A DNA stretch of 64,000 nt, taken from positions 463,907 to 527,906 of the forward strand of contig NZ_JACIIZ010000001.1 in NCBI RefSeq assembly GCF_014205765.1, read 5' to 3'. Numbering within the stretch: position 1 is the first letter of the stretch; every line of letters starts with the position of its first letter. Positions 39,969 to 49,576 of this stretch are shown piece by piece. Below the pieces are notes generated by a model that searched no databases, was not told the DNA's origin, and worked only from the letters and a program-made list of their open reading frames with translations. A program made the translations under genes and the position numbers. Origin of the DNA: Nitrospirillum iridis (GTDB lineage Bacteria; Pseudomonadota; Alphaproteobacteria; Azospirillales; Azospirillaceae).

Positions 39969-41272
39969 CAGGAGGTGGCCTCCGCCATGGATTTGGCTTT
40001 GCGGGCGGACAGGGTGATCGTGGGCGTGCGGCCGGACAGCAGGCCGCCGGGCTTCCAGATCATGATCAGGATCATGGCGAGGCCAAAGGCCAGCATGCGG
40101 TAGTCGGCGAAGCTGCGCGCCAGTTCCGGCAGCACGACGATGAACAAGGCGGCGATGATGACGCCGGCCTGGCTGCCCATGCCGCCCAGCACGACGATGG
40201 CCAGGATGGTGGCCGATTCCATGAAGCCGAAACTTTCCGGGCTGACGAAGCCCTGGCGCGCCGCGAAGACGCACCCGGCCAGGCCGCCCATCAGGGCGCC
40301 GGTGGCATAGGCCGAAACCTTCACCATGGTGGGGTTGATGCCCAGGGAGCGGCAGGCGATCTCATCCTCACGCAGCGCTTCCCATGCCCGGCCGATGGGC
40401 AGGCGGCGCAGGCGGCCGACCGTGTAGGCCGCCAACGCGGTCAGCGCCAGGATGACCAGGTAGAGGAAGATCAGCCGTTGTTCCGGCGCATAGGCGATGC
40501 CCGTCATCTCGGCGAAGGTGTGGCCGCCCTCGGGCGCCCGCCGGTCGAAGGTCAGGCCGAACAGGGTGGGCCGGGCGATGCCGGAGACTCCGTTGGGCCC
40601 GCCCGTCAAACTCTGCCAGTTCAGGATGACGATGCGGGTGATCTCCCCGAAGCCGAGGGTGACGATGGCGAGATAGTCACCGCGCAGCCGCAGGATGGGC
40701 AAGGACAGCAGCACGGCGAACAGGCTGCTGGCCAGGCCGCCTGCCGCCAGGGCCGGCCAGAAGCCCCAGTGCAACTGGGTCGTGGTCAGGGCGCAGGTGT
40801 AGGCGCCGATGGCGTAGAAGGCGGCGAAGCCCAAATCCAGCAGGCCCGCCAGGCCGACGGTGATGTTCAGGCCGGTCGCCAGCAGGATATAGATCAGCGC
40901 CGTTGTGCCCAGGTCGATGACATAGCGGTTGGCGAAGGGCAGGAAGGGCAGGACGGCGGCGGCCAGGATCAGGAGCGGCCCGCCATAGGGCCGCAGGCGC
41001 TGGGCGCCGGCCGGCGGCTTCAGGCCGGCCAGCGGGGCGACGGCACGGCGCAAGGGGGCCGCCAGCAGACCCAGGACCAGGCGGCCCAGGAAGACGACCA
41101 GTCCGGCCAGCGGCACATAGCGCAGGTTGGCCTGCACCACTAGGCCCTGGTCCAGGTTGACGGTGCGCAGGCCCAGGAAGGGGATGGCCAGGGCCATCGC
41201 GATCGCCGCGGCGATGCCGGCCTCGCGCAGGTTGCGGGCGAACGGGATGGAAGGGGACGCGGGTGCGGCCAT
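39968..41272 (-). CDS. livM: Branched-chain amino-acid ABC transporter, permease LivM
   Basis: The 434-residue permease has about ten hydrophobic helices and the LivM core [20 protein letters not shown] and [11 protein letters not shown]. The cytoplasmic coupling segment [20 protein letters not shown] touches the ATPases. An N-terminal extension of about 110 residues, with extra helices, makes it longer than E. coli LivM but normal for this subgroup. It starts four bases after livH. Confidence 0.92.
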   Translation of the reverse strand: MAAPASPSIPFARNLREAGIAAAIAMALAIPFLGLRTVNLDQGLVVQANLRYVPLAGLVVFLGRLVLGLLAAPLRRAVAPLAGLKPPAGAQRLRPYGGPLLILAAAVLPFLPFANRYVIDLGTTALIYILLATGLNITVGLAGLLDLGFAAFYAIGAYTCALTTTQLHWGFWPALAAGGLASSLFAVLLSLPILRLRGDYLAIVTLGFGEITRIVILNWQSLTGGPNGVSGIARPTLFGLTFDRRAPEGGHTFAEMTGIAYAPEQRLIFLYLVILALTALAAYTVGRLRRLPIGRAWEALREDEIACRSLGINPTMVKVSAYATGALMGGLAGCVFAARQGFVSPESFGFMESATILAIVVLGGMGSQAGVIIAALFIVVLPELARSFADYRMLAFGLAMILIMIWKPGGLLSGRTPTITLSARKAKSMAEATS

Positions 41273-41276
41273 GACC

Positions 41277-42209
41277 TCACACCTTCTCGATGTCAGGACG
41301 GCCCAGCAGGCCCGAGGGGCGGACCACCAGCACCAGGATCAGGATGGAGAACGCCGCCACGTCCTTGTAGGCGCTGGAGACGTAGCCGGAGAAGAAGGCC
41401 TCGATCAGGCCGATCAGCAATCCCCCCAGCATGGCGCCGGGCAGGCTGCCGATGCCGCCCAGCACGGCGGCGGTGAAGGCCTTCATACCCGCCAGGAAGC
41501 CGATGTAGAAATCAATGACGCCGTAATAGAGCGTGACCATGACGCCGGCGACCGCCGCCAGGCCGGCGCCCAGCACGAAGGTCAGCGAGATGGTGCGGTC
41601 GACGTTGATGCCCAGCAGGGCCGCCATGGTCCGGTCCTGCTCGCACGCCCGCTGGGCGCGGCCCAGCGCCGTACGATTGATGACCAGGGTGAAGCCCGTC
41701 ATCAGCGCCACCGTCAGCAGGATGATGAACAGCTGGATGTTGGTCACGCCCAGGCTGAAATCGCCGTCACGCCACAGGGTGATGCCGCCCGTCATGACCG
41801 GGGGCAGCGACTTCGACCGCGCGCCCTGGGTCAGCATGACGAAGTTCTGCAGCACGATGGACATGCCGATGGCGGAGATGAAGGGCGCCAGCTTGGGCGC
41901 CGTGCGCAGCGGGCGATAGGCCACGCGCTCGATGGACCAGCCGTAGACGGCGGTGAAGCCGCAGGAGACGGCCAGGACGATCACCAGGGCCAGCGGCACC
42001 GAGGTCACGCCGGCGCCCAGCAGCAGGGTGAAGGTGGTGACGGCGATGAAGGCGCCGATCATGTAAATCTCGCCATGGGCGAAATTGATCATGCGGATGA
42101 TGCCGTACACCATGGTGTAGCCGATGGCGATCAGTCCATAGATGGCGCCCAGGGTCAGGCCGTTGATCAGATGCTGTAGGAATGTGCCGACTGCCAGCGT
42201 GAAACCCAT
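41277..42209 (-). CDS. livH: Branched-chain amino-acid ABC transporter, permease LivH
   Basis: The 310-residue permease contains [35 protein letters not shown] and the coupling segment [20 protein letters not shown]. It is the first gene of livHMGF. The start at 42209 follows AAGGCGG; longer in-frame starts at 42230 and 42335 add non-conserved residues. No livK/livJ binding-protein gene is adjacent, so it must be encoded elsewhere. Confidence 0.92.
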   Translation of the reverse strand: MGFTLAVGTFLQHLINGLTLGAIYGLIAIGYTMVYGIIRMINFAHGEIYMIGAFIAVTTFTLLLGAGVTSVPLALVIVLAVSCGFTAVYGWSIERVAYRPLRTAPKLAPFISAIGMSIVLQNFVMLTQGARSKSLPPVMTGGITLWRDGDFSLGVTNIQLFIILLTVALMTGFTLVINRTALGRAQRACEQDRTMAALLGINVDRTISLTFVLGAGLAAVAGVMVTLYYGVIDFYIGFLAGMKAFTAAVLGGIGSLPGAMLGGLLIGLIEAFFSGYVSSAYKDVAAFSILILVLVVRPSGLLGRPDIEKV

Positions 42210-42414
42210 TGCCGCCTTAACCGCCCCCATCGATGGCCGCCCGGCGTGCTGTGGGCCGGTTCCGGCACCGGACAAGGTGCGGTCCGCCATGCCGGGGCCA
42301 GCGGCGACCTTACCCTTAGAGCCAGGGGGCGGCAAGGCGGGGCCAGGGTCGACGGGTGAAAATGCCGCTGGCGCAACATTTTTTCACGGGCGGACGCTGG
42401 GGTGGGCGGACGGC

Positions 42415-42939
42415 TTATGCGGCCAAGCGCTTGTAGAGCAGGGTGGTGGCCAGGGGCGTACCATCGACATGGATGGCGTAGCCCGGGATGTCGCCCACGG
42501 TCTGGAACCCGACGGAGCGATAGAGCGCCCGGCCCTCGTCGCTGCCCGTGTCCAGCAGCAGCAGGGTGCGCCCCTCCGCCCGTGCCACCGCCTCCACCGC
42601 TGTCATCAGCGCCCGGCCGATGCCGCGCTGACGGGCCTCGGGATGGACCAGCATCTTCGCCACCTCCGCCCGGTGGCGGCCGTTGGGCGGGCCGGCCAGC
42701 AGCAGCTGGACCGTGCCGACCAGCCGTTCGCCCAGCCAGGCGCCCAGCAGCCGGCGCCCGCCCGTCTCCAGGCCGGGCTTCAGCCCCTGCCAGAAGGCGA
42801 TGGCCTCCGTTTCGGCGAAGGGCAGGATGAAGCCGACGCTGGCCCCGCCCAGGACGCAGGCGTGCAGGATGCCGCTGAGCGCTGGGGTGAGGGCGTCCAG
42901 GTCGGCGGCGGGGATTTCGCGGATGGCCAGGGTGGTCAT
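42415..42939 (-). CDS. GNAT family N-acetyltransferase
   Basis: The 174-residue protein shows the acetyl-CoA-binding segment AEVAKMLVHPEARQRGIGRA and the end LLLLDTGSDEGRALYRSVGF typical of GNAT enzymes. Substrate is unknown. It lies 35 bases downstream of an XRE-cupin regulator, probably in one operon. Such pairings often concern amine or amino-acid metabolism. Confidence 0.88.
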   Translation of the reverse strand: MTTLAIREIPAADLDALTPALSGILHACVLGGASVGFILPFAETEAIAFWQGLKPGLETGGRRLLGAWLGERLVGTVQLLLAGPPNGRHRAEVAKMLVHPEARQRGIGRALMTAVEAVARAEGRTLLLLDTGSDEGRALYRSVGFQTVGDIPGYAIHVDGTPLATTLLYKRLAA

Positions 42940-42974
42940 GGGTTTCTCGGTGTGCGGCTCTCAGGGACGGCTTC

Positions 42975-43544
42975 TCAGGGGCGGGTGATGGCGATGACAT
43001 AACGGGCGGTCTCAGGACCGGGACAATGGAAGCGGCTGCCGCCCGTCAGGCGATAGCGCAGGCAGTCGCCGGCCGACAGCGCGTGGACGGTGCCGTCCAG
43101 CGCCAAATCCAGCCGGCCTTGCAGCATCCAGAGATGATGCTCCAGCCCCGCCACCGGCGGCGCCTGATAGGCGATGACGGCGCCCGGGGGCAGGGTGCCT
43201 TCCACCAGCTCCGTCATATAGCCGCTGGCGGGCGGGGAGATGCCGCGGCGCCGGAAGCCGGTTTCCGGGTCGGTCCAGACCGGCTGGGCCGCGGGCGGGA
43301 TGAACTGCTGGGGGTCCGCCTCCACCTCCGCCAGCAGGCGCGACATGGGGCGTTCATAGGCGGTGCACAGCCGGCCCAGCAAGGCGGCCGTCGGACTGGT
43401 CTCCCCCCGTTCCAGGCGGGACAAGGTGGCGCGGCTGATGCCGCTGCGCTCCGCCAGCGTTTCCAGGGTCCAGCCGCGTTCCAGGCGCAGGCTCGCGAGG
43501 CGGGCCGCCAAGCGCAGATCGAAGGGGGCGGGTGTTTGTTCCAT
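42975..43544 (-). CDS. XRE regulator with cupin sensor domain
   Basis: The 189-residue protein has an N-terminal helix-turn-helix (LETLAERSGISRATLSRLER) and a C-terminal cupin with GAVIAYQAPPVAGLEHHLWM and HALSAGDCLRYRL. This is the common XRE-cupin regulator layout. The ATG at 43544 is chosen since the longer frame to 43580 crosses a palindrome that is a likely operator. It is divergent from ggt paralogue 2, which it may control together with its own operon. Confidence 0.88.
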   Translation of the reverse strand: MEQTPAPFDLRLAARLASLRLERGWTLETLAERSGISRATLSRLERGETSPTAALLGRLCTAYERPMSRLLAEVEADPQQFIPPAAQPVWTDPETGFRRRGISPPASGYMTELVEGTLPPGAVIAYQAPPVAGLEHHLWMLQGRLDLALDGTVHALSAGDCLRYRLTGGSRFHCPGPETARYVIAITRP

Positions 43545-43551
43545 GTCGGGA

Positions 43552-43572
43552 ATATTTCTCAAATATGGGAAA
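43552..43572. promoter_or_regulatory. AT-rich palindrome before the XRE-cupin gene
   Basis: ATATTT (43552-43557) and AAATAT (43561-43566) form a perfect inverted repeat around CTC, nested in the wider near-palindrome TTTCTCAAATATGGGAAA. It lies eight bases from the regulator start and 130 from ggt, consistent with autoregulation. Confidence 0.4.
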
Positions 43573-43694
43573 TTCGTCAAGGCCCGCTCATCATGCCGCA
43601 GCGCAAAATTGCCTTATCTTTCCCGGGCGATCTGGGCATGCTGTTCGTCTCCGTCGGCAGGCGGACGAAGACTTAAAACAAGAGGGGTGACCGA

Positions 43695-45437
43695 ATGGGG
43701 TCTCGGCAGGCGGGCCTTGGGCAGGCTGGTAAGGGCGTGACGCGCCGTTGGTTCAACGCCATGGGCGCGTTTGCCCTGGGGCTGGCCCTTTTGGGCGGGG
43801 CTCCGCTGGCCCAGGCGAAGGAAACGGCGACCGCCCCGGCGGCCCTGCTGTCCGGTGGTGCCGTGGCATCGGCTGACAGCTTCGGCACGGCGGCGGGGGC
43901 GGAGATACTTAAGGCGGGCGGCAATGCCGTGGACGCCGCCGTCGCCACCGCCTTCGCCCTGGCCGTCACCTATCCCGAGGCCGGCAACATCGGCGGCGGC
44001 GGGTTCATGACCCTGTTCGTCGATGGCAAGCCCTACTTCGTCGACTATCGCGAGGTGGCGCCCAAGGCCGCGACCCGCACCATGTACCTGGACGCCAAGG
44101 GCGACGTGGTGCCTAAGCTCAGCTTGGTGGGGGCCAAGGCCGCTGGCGTGCCCGGCACTGTCATGGGCCTGTGGGAGGCGCACCACCGCTTTGGCAAGCT
44201 GCCCTGGGCGCAGGTGATGCAGCCGGCCATCACGCTGGCGGAGAAGGGCTTCCTGCCGTCCGACAAGATCATCGCCTACCGCACCGACATGATGGAGCAG
44301 TTCTCCGTCACCAATTTCGCCCAGTATTTCGGCAAGATGCAGGCGGGCAAGATTTTCACCCAGCCGGAACTGGCCGCCACGCTGAAGCGCATCGCCGCCG
44401 GCGGGCCGCAGGAGTTCTATGCCGGCAAGACCGCGGAGCTGCTGGTCGCCCAGATGAAGAAGGATGGCGGCCTGATCACCGCTGAGGATCTGGCCGCCTA
44501 CAAGGCGCGCTGGCGGGAGCCGATCCAGTTCAAATGGCAGGGTAACGTCGTCTACACGGCACCGCCGCCCAGCTCCGGCGGTGAGGCGCTGGCCCAGCTG
44601 CTGAAGATGAAGGAGCTGCGCGCCGCCGACTTTCAGGGGGTGGCCCTGAACTCCGCCCAGTACATCCACCTGCTGGCGGAGATCGAAAAGCGGGTCTTCG
44701 CCGATCGCGCCGAATATCTGGGGGATCCCGATTTCTACAAGGTCCCGCTGGAACAGCTGATCAGCGACGGCTACCTGGCCAAGCGGGCGTCGGAGATCAA
44801 CCCCCATGCCATCTCCCCCACCCCGGACGTGAAGCCGGGGCTGGAACCCAACGAGACCACCCACTTCTCCGTGGTCGACAAGTGGGGCAACGCCGTCTCC
44901 AACACCTACACCCTGAACTTCGAGTTCGGGAACGGCGAGGTGGTCAGCGGCGCCGGCTTCCTGTTGAACGACGAGATGGATGATTTCAGCGCCAAGCCGG
45001 GCGTGCCCAATGGCTTCGGCGTGGTGGGCAAGGATGCCAACGCCATCCAGCCGGGCAAGCGCATGCTGTCCTCCATGACCCCCACCATCGTGACGCGCGA
45101 CGGCAAGGTCAGCCTGGTCCTGGGCTCCCCCGGCGGGTCGCGCATCTTCACCAGCGTCTTCCAGGTCATCACCGACGTCTATGATTTCCACATGCCGTTG
45201 CAGGCGGCGGTGTCGGCGCAGCGCATCCACCACCAGCTGCTGCCCAAGGACACGATCTTCTATGATCCCTACGCTCCGCTGGTGGGTCCGGAGGCCGACA
45301 AGCTGAAGGCCATGGGTTATGTGCTGCAGGACCAGGGCTGGAACATGGGCGATGTGGAGGCCATCCGCGTGGATGGCATCCGGTTGGAAACGGCGTCCGA
45401 CCCGCGCGGCCGTGGCACCGGCGTGGTGGTGAACTGA
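43695..45437 (+). CDS. ggt: Gamma-glutamyltransferase (paralogue 2)
   Basis: The 580-residue precursor has an N-terminal export signal (GAFALGLALLGGAPLAQAKE). It keeps the family core AGGNAVDAAVATAFALAVTY, the nucleophile Thr388 in NETTHFSVVDKWGNAVSNTY, MTPTIVTRDG and LGSPGGSRIFTS. The TTHFSVVD block is canonical, unlike paralogue 1 (TSHMSLVD). It would act on glutathione or other gamma-glutamyl compounds in the periplasm. The divergent XRE-cupin gene may regulate it. Confidence 0.92.
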   Translation: MGSRQAGLGQAGKGVTRRWFNAMGAFALGLALLGGAPLAQAKETATAPAALLSGGAVASADSFGTAAGAEILKAGGNAVDAAVATAFALAVTYPEAGNIGGGGFMTLFVDGKPYFVDYREVAPKAATRTMYLDAKGDVVPKLSLVGAKAAGVPGTVMGLWEAHHRFGKLPWAQVMQPAITLAEKGFLPSDKIIAYRTDMMEQFSVTNFAQYFGKMQAGKIFTQPELAATLKRIAAGGPQEFYAGKTAELLVAQMKKDGGLITAEDLAAYKARWREPIQFKWQGNVVYTAPPPSSGGEALAQLLKMKELRAADFQGVALNSAQYIHLLAEIEKRVFADRAEYLGDPDFYKVPLEQLISDGYLAKRASEINPHAISPTPDVKPGLEPNETTHFSVVDKWGNAVSNTYTLNFEFGNGEVVSGAGFLLNDEMDDFSAKPGVPNGFGVVGKDANAIQPGKRMLSSMTPTIVTRDGKVSLVLGSPGGSRIFTSVFQVITDVYDFHMPLQAAVSAQRIHHQLLPKDTIFYDPYAPLVGPEADKLKAMGYVLQDQGWNMGDVEAIRVDGIRLETASDPRGRGTGVVVN

Positions 45438-45627
45438 CCCCTTACGCGTTGTTCCGGGGGCGGAAAATCCGCCTCCGGCCCCCCTTCGGACCCCTTTGAA
45501 ATAAGGTCGCATTAAGGCAAACGTCGCCCTTAAATCGTCAACATCCCCCTCCAGGATACACGTCATGGGAAGCCCCCCAATCAAATACCCGGGGTAGAAG
45601 GCGTCCCACCGTTCTGGAGGTAAGATC

Positions 45628-45942
45628 ATGACAAGCGATTTCCTGCGTCTGGCGAAGGTGAAGCGCTTTGCCGCCGCTGCCGCACTGGTCGTGGTCGGGG
45701 TCGCTGCATCGTCTGCCCTGACGTCGACCACGGCCCATGCCGATGAGTATTGGCGCCACCATCACGACCACTACCGCTACTACGACCACGATTACTATCG
45801 TGGCCCGCGGGTCTACGTGGCACCCCCCTACTACTATGGGCCACCGCGTCCGGTGTACGTGCCGCCCCCGGCCTACTACGCGCCGCCCCCGCCGGTCTAC
45901 TATCCCCCGGCTGGCCTGAACGTGGTCATTCCCATCCGTTAA
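45628..45942 (+). CDS. Exported Tyr/His/Pro-rich small protein
   Basis: The 104-residue product follows a clear Shine-Dalgarno (TGGAGGTAAG) and has a signal peptide (AAAALVVVGVAASSALTSTT, cleavage near AHA-DE). The mature part is His- and Tyr-rich (EYWRHHHDHYRYYDHDYY) and then a Pro/Tyr repeat region (YVPPPAYYAPPPPVYYPP). The composition suggests metal binding or a surface role, but no domain is recognised. Confidence 0.72.
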   Translation: MTSDFLRLAKVKRFAAAAALVVVGVAASSALTSTTAHADEYWRHHHDHYRYYDHDYYRGPRVYVAPPYYYGPPRPVYVPPPAYYAPPPPVYYPPAGLNVVIPIR

Positions 45943-46039
45943 TCCTCGTCCCCCTTTCAAGTGAGCCGGCATGACGTCCGGCCCGGGGCGGAACCTCCGA
46001 TGGGTTCCGCCCCGGTTTCCAAAGAGCAGTGAGGCCGTC

Positions 46040-46252
46040 ATGTTGAAGAATGCCGTCATCGTCGTTGTGGCCGGGTCCTTGCTGGCCGGCTGTTCCGGCC
46101 TGACCGCCCGCCAGCAGCGCGCGCTGTCAGGTGGCGCCATCGGTGCCGCGGGTGCCGCCGCCGTCACCGCCATCGTCGGCGGCCCGGTCCTGGCGGGCGC
46201 CGCCATCGGCGCCGCCGGTGGTGCCGCCATCGGCGCCCTCAGCAAGCCCTGA
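46040..46252 (+). CDS. Small lipoprotein with glycine-zipper segment
   Basis: The 70-residue product starts MLKNAVIVVVAGSLLAGCSG, with lipobox LAGC, and continues with a Gly/Ala-rich hydrophobic stretch (GGAIGAAGAAAVTAIVGGP and AGAAIGAAGGAAIGAL) of the glycine-zipper type. It is probably outer-membrane anchored. A longer frame from 45971 lacks a signal peptide at its start. Function unknown. Confidence 0.75.
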   Translation: MLKNAVIVVVAGSLLAGCSGLTARQQRALSGGAIGAAGAAAVTAIVGGPVLAGAAIGAAGGAAIGALSKP

Positions 46253-46334
46253 GCGCCGTTGTCGTAGGCATTATGCAGATCCGTGTTCGCAAGCGTAGTT
46301 CCTCTCTTTTCCCGTTCCCATCTCCCCTCCTTGC

Positions 46335-46370
46335 GGCCCGGCCAGTCCTCGACTTGGCCGGGCCTTCTTT
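46335..46370 (+). terminator. Strong terminator between the lipoprotein gene and efp
   Basis: GGCCCGGCCA (46335-46344) and TGGCCGGGCC (46355-46364) pair perfectly around a 10-base loop, followed by TTCTTT. It lies 83 bases after the lipoprotein stop. Confidence 0.85.
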
Positions 46371-46537
46371 ATGTTCGGCGGGGCTTTTGTCCGGGGCGGG
46401 GCGCATTCCACAGGCCCGCTTGGTGGATAACGCCGACGCGGCATGCGTGGGTGGAATTCCGGCTGATCTTGTCCGGCTGCGAACAAGCTGCTAGGGTCCG
46501 CGCCGCTCGCAAACACCCAGGTTAAAGTTGAAGCACC

Positions 46538-47107
46538 ATGAAGGTTAACGCCAACACCATGCGCCCCGGCCAAGTTATGGATAATAACGGCAAGCTGTGG
46601 GTGGTCGTGAAGACGCAGATCGTGCAGCCCGGCAAGGGCGGCGCCTTCATCCAGATCGAGATGAAGGACGTGCGCACGGGCACCAAGACGATCGAGCGCT
46701 TCCGCACCCAGGAAAGCGTTGAGCGTGCCTACCTGGACGAACGCGAGATGACCTTCCTGTTCGCCGAGGACGGCGACAGCTACACCTTCATGGACAAGGA
46801 AACCTTCGAGCAGGTCTCCATCCCCGGCGATATCGTTGGTGACGGCAAGGTCTTCCTGACCGATGGCATGGAAGTGACGGTGCAGACCTTCGAAGGCGCG
46901 CCGCTGTCCGTCGAGTTGCCGCAGACCGTGACCCTGATGATCACCGAGGCCGACCCGGTGGTGAAGGGGCAGACGGCTTCCTCCTCCTACAAGCCCGCCC
47001 TGCTGGAAAACGGCGTGCGCGTCCTGGTTCCGCCGCACATCGAGGCCGGTACCCGCGTGGTCGTCAGCACCGCCGAGGGCGAATACATGGAACGCGCGAA
47101 GGACTAA
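46538..47107 (+). CDS. efp: Elongation factor P
   Basis: The 189-residue protein has the three EF-P domains, with the modified loop PGKGGAF placing Lys33 at the beta-lysylation site. YTFMDKETFEQ and ASSSYKPALLENGVRVLVPP are also conserved. It rescues ribosomes stalled at polyproline. The lysine-type loop fits the epmA gene at 56611. A strong hairpin terminator follows, before suhB. Confidence 0.96.
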   Translation: MKVNANTMRPGQVMDNNGKLWVVVKTQIVQPGKGGAFIQIEMKDVRTGTKTIERFRTQESVERAYLDEREMTFLFAEDGDSYTFMDKETFEQVSIPGDIVGDGKVFLTDGMEVTVQTFEGAPLSVELPQTVTLMITEADPVVKGQTASSSYKPALLENGVRVLVPPHIEAGTRVVVSTAEGEYMERAKD

Positions 47108-47152
47108 GCCTCCTTCCCGCCGCCGTTCCACGGGACGGCAGGTTCGACAGCC

Positions 47153-47194
47153 AGAGCGAATTCCGCCTTCCGGTGGAATTCGCTCTCGGCTTTT
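47153..47194 (+). terminator. efp terminator
   Basis: AGAGCGAATTCC (47153-47164) and GGAATTCGCTCT (47175-47186) form a perfect 12-bp stem, followed by CGGCTTTT. Confidence 0.8.
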
Positions 47195-47252
47195 ATGGTA
47201 GGGCGGTCCCCCGGGGACCGGCCCGTCTGAAGAGATTTAAAGGGGACACCCC

Positions 47253-48062
47253 ATGGCCGCCCGTTCCGCTATCATCAACGTCATGACCAAAGCCGCCGAG
47301 AAGGCGGGCCGCGCCCTGGTGCGCGATTTTGGCGAGGTGGAGCAGCTACAGGTTTCCCGCAAGGGCCCGGCCGATTTCGTCTCCGCCGCTGACCGCAAGT
47401 CGGAAGCCATCATCCGCGAGGAACTGACCAAGGCCCGTCCCAGCTTCGGCTTGCTGCTGGAGGAATCGGGCACGGTGGCGGGCAGCGACCCGTCGCACCG
47501 CTGGATCGTCGACCCGCTGGATGGCACCACCAACTTCCTGCACGGCCTGCCGCACTGGGCCATCACCATCGCCCTGGAAAAGGATGGGGAGATCGTGGCC
47601 GGCGTGGTGTACGAGCCGATCCACGATGAGATGTTCTGGGCGGAGAAGGGTGCGGGCGCCTTCCTCAACCACACCCGCCTGCGTGTGTCCGCCCGTCGCA
47701 GCCTGCCGGACGCGCTGATCGCCACCGGCATCCCCTTCAAGGGCCATGGCGACCACGCCGCCTATCTGCCGCAGTTGCAGGCGGTGATGGGCGAGGTCGC
47801 CGGCATCCGTCGCTTGGGTGCGGCCGCCCTGGACCTGGCCTATGTCGCCGCCGGCCGCTTCGACGGCTTCTTCGAAACCAACCTGAAGCCTTGGGACGTG
47901 GCGGCGGGCGTGCTGATGGTGACCGAGGCCGGCGGCTTCGCGACCGAAATCGCCGGTGGCCGCAACCCGCAGAGCGGCGCCAGCGTGCTGGCCGCCAACT
48001 CCCACCTCCACCTGCCGCTGGGCACCCTGCTGCGCAACGCCGGCAAGAAGACCGCTGGCTGA
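47253..48062 (+). CDS. suhB: Inositol monophosphatase family protein (SuhB)
   Basis: The 269-residue protein shows the metal-binding motifs of the family: ADRKSEAIIREEL, LLLEESGTV, IVDPLDGTTNFLHGLP and KPWDVAAGVLMVTEAGG. It hydrolyses inositol phosphates and similar sugar phosphates; in E. coli SuhB also binds the transcription antitermination complex. It lies 145 bases after efp. A family A hairpin repeat begins seven bases after its stop. Confidence 0.93.
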   Translation: MAARSAIINVMTKAAEKAGRALVRDFGEVEQLQVSRKGPADFVSAADRKSEAIIREELTKARPSFGLLLEESGTVAGSDPSHRWIVDPLDGTTNFLHGLPHWAITIALEKDGEIVAGVVYEPIHDEMFWAEKGAGAFLNHTRLRVSARRSLPDALIATGIPFKGHGDHAAYLPQLQAVMGEVAGIRRLGAAALDLAYVAAGRFDGFFETNLKPWDVAAGVLMVTEAGGFATEIAGGRNPQSGASVLAANSHLHLPLGTLLRNAGKKTAG

Positions 48063-48068
48063 TACCTG

Positions 48069-48118
48069 CGGCACGAGAATCTGACTCGTGCCGTTGTAGC
48101 CCGCGACGGCGCCCGGCG
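48069..48118 (+). repeat. Hairpin-TAGCCCGCGAC dispersed repeat (family A) after suhB
   Basis: The arms CGGCACGAG and CTCGTGCCG form a hairpin followed by TTG and TAGCCCGCGACGGCGCCCGG, a shortened relative of the core at 55509. It ends in CGGCGTTTGAGG, close to CGGCGACTGAGG there. It begins seven bases after suhB, in sense. Confidence 0.5.
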
Positions 48119-48205
48119 TTTGAGGGGGCATTTGACCGGTCACGATCAAATGCCGTTGGTATGACATCGCAGAACGGAACGGAAGGATAGGCGCTGCCGG
48201 CATCA

Positions 48206-49576
48206 TCACGCCGGCAGCGTCACCCTCGCTTCCAGCCCGCCAGCGGGGCGGTTGCGCAAGGTGATCTCCCCGCCATGACCGCGCACGATGGCCAAGGCCG
48301 CGGTCAGGCCCAGGCCCACGCCGCCTGTGACCCGGTTGCGTGACCGGTCCAGGCGGAAGAAGGGGCTGAAGACCTGCTCCAGCGCGTCCTCGGGAATGCC
48401 CGGCCCGTCGTCCCGCACGTAAATCACGGTCAAGCCCGCCTCGTCGTTCAACATCACCGTCGGTGGCGTGGCGTGCTTCACCGCGTTCTCGATCAGGTTG
48501 GTCAGCGCGCGTTTCAGGGCGAAGGGCCGTCCCCGATAGACGGCGTGGGCGGGGCCGGCATAGGCCACGGCGACGCCCTGGTCGGCATATTCATCGGCGA
48601 TGGTGGTCAGCAGGCCGCCCAAGTCGAAGGCGGTCACCGCCTCCTCGTCCGCGTCATCGCGAAAGAAGGCCAGGGCGCCGTCGACCATGGCCTGCATCTC
48701 ATCGACATCGCGGAACAGCCGCGCCTGTTGCTCCGGATCCTCCACGAACTCACCGCGCAGGCGCATGCGCGTCAGCGGCGTGCGCAGGTCATGGGAAATG
48801 GCGGCCAGCATGGCGGTGCGATAACCGACAAACTTCTGGATCTGCCCCTGCATGGCGTTGAAGGCGCGGATGACGCCGCGCAGCTCCCGCGGGCCCGACT
48901 CCGCGATGGGCGGGGCCTGGGGGTTGGTGCCGAACTGGCGGGCGGCTTCGGCGATGCGCTCGATGGGGCGGGACAACTGCCGCGCGGCGATCAGCGAGAC
49001 GGCGGCGGCGGACAGCAGCAGCAACACCAGGGCGATGGCGACGCGAAGGGCGCGGATGGTGTCGCGGCTGCGGTCCAGGGAGATGTAGATCAGCCAGCTG
49101 TCGTCCATCAGCCGCACGGCCAGGAACCGGGCCGGGAACGGCGAATGGGGATCGGATGAAAAGTCGTGCCGCAGCAAGGGCCCGGCAGGGTCGGTCGCGG
49201 TGACCCGGAAGAGGAACGATCGGGACGTCAGGTCGTTTAGCCACGTGCCCTCCACCGGATGGAAGTCATCCAAGCCGGTCCCTTGGCGAAGCAGCGCCGC
49301 GAGGGGGTCGTCCGCCGGATGCCATTCAATGCTGTAGAGCCGTGCGCTCGCGGCGGTGGCCAAGGAGGGTCGCAAGGGGGGCGGGGCGGCCTCGATGGCG
49401 TGGGTGACGCTCACCACGATCTGTACCAGCCCGGCGTCGTTGGCGGGCGGCTGCAGCCAGGCGCCGGCGAGGCTGACGACCAGGGCGCTCAAGGCCGTGG
49501 CGGCCGTCACCGCCGCCATGATGGTCAGGGCGAAGCGCCGCGCGATGGTGTCCTGTGGCCACCGTGGCCGCGTCAT
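48206..49576 (-). CDS. Sensor histidine kinase (EnvZ type)
   Basis: The 456-residue protein has a membrane helix at residues 15-42, a periplasmic region of about 140 residues, a second helix near 185-205, HAMP, the phospho-acceptor region AAISHDLRTPLTRMRLRGEF and ATPase motifs NLIENAVKHA, DDGPGIPEDALE and GGVGLGLTAALAIV. Its ATG overlaps the stop of the response-regulator gene by four bases. The signal is unknown. Confidence 0.92.
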   Translation of the reverse strand: MTRPRWPQDTIARRFALTIMAAVTAATALSALVVSLAGAWLQPPANDAGLVQIVVSVTHAIEAAPPPLRPSLATAASARLYSIEWHPADDPLAALLRQGTGLDDFHPVEGTWLNDLTSRSFLFRVTATDPAGPLLRHDFSSDPHSPFPARFLAVRLMDDSWLIYISLDRSRDTIRALRVAIALVLLLLSAAAVSLIAARQLSRPIERIAEAARQFGTNPQAPPIAESGPRELRGVIRAFNAMQGQIQKFVGYRTAMLAAISHDLRTPLTRMRLRGEFVEDPEQQARLFRDVDEMQAMVDGALAFFRDDADEEAVTAFDLGGLLTTIADEYADQGVAVAYAGPAHAVYRGRPFALKRALTNLIENAVKHATPPTVMLNDEAGLTVIYVRDDGPGIPEDALEQVFSPFFRLDRSRNRVTGGVGLGLTAALAIVRGHGGEITLRNRPAGGLEARVTLPA

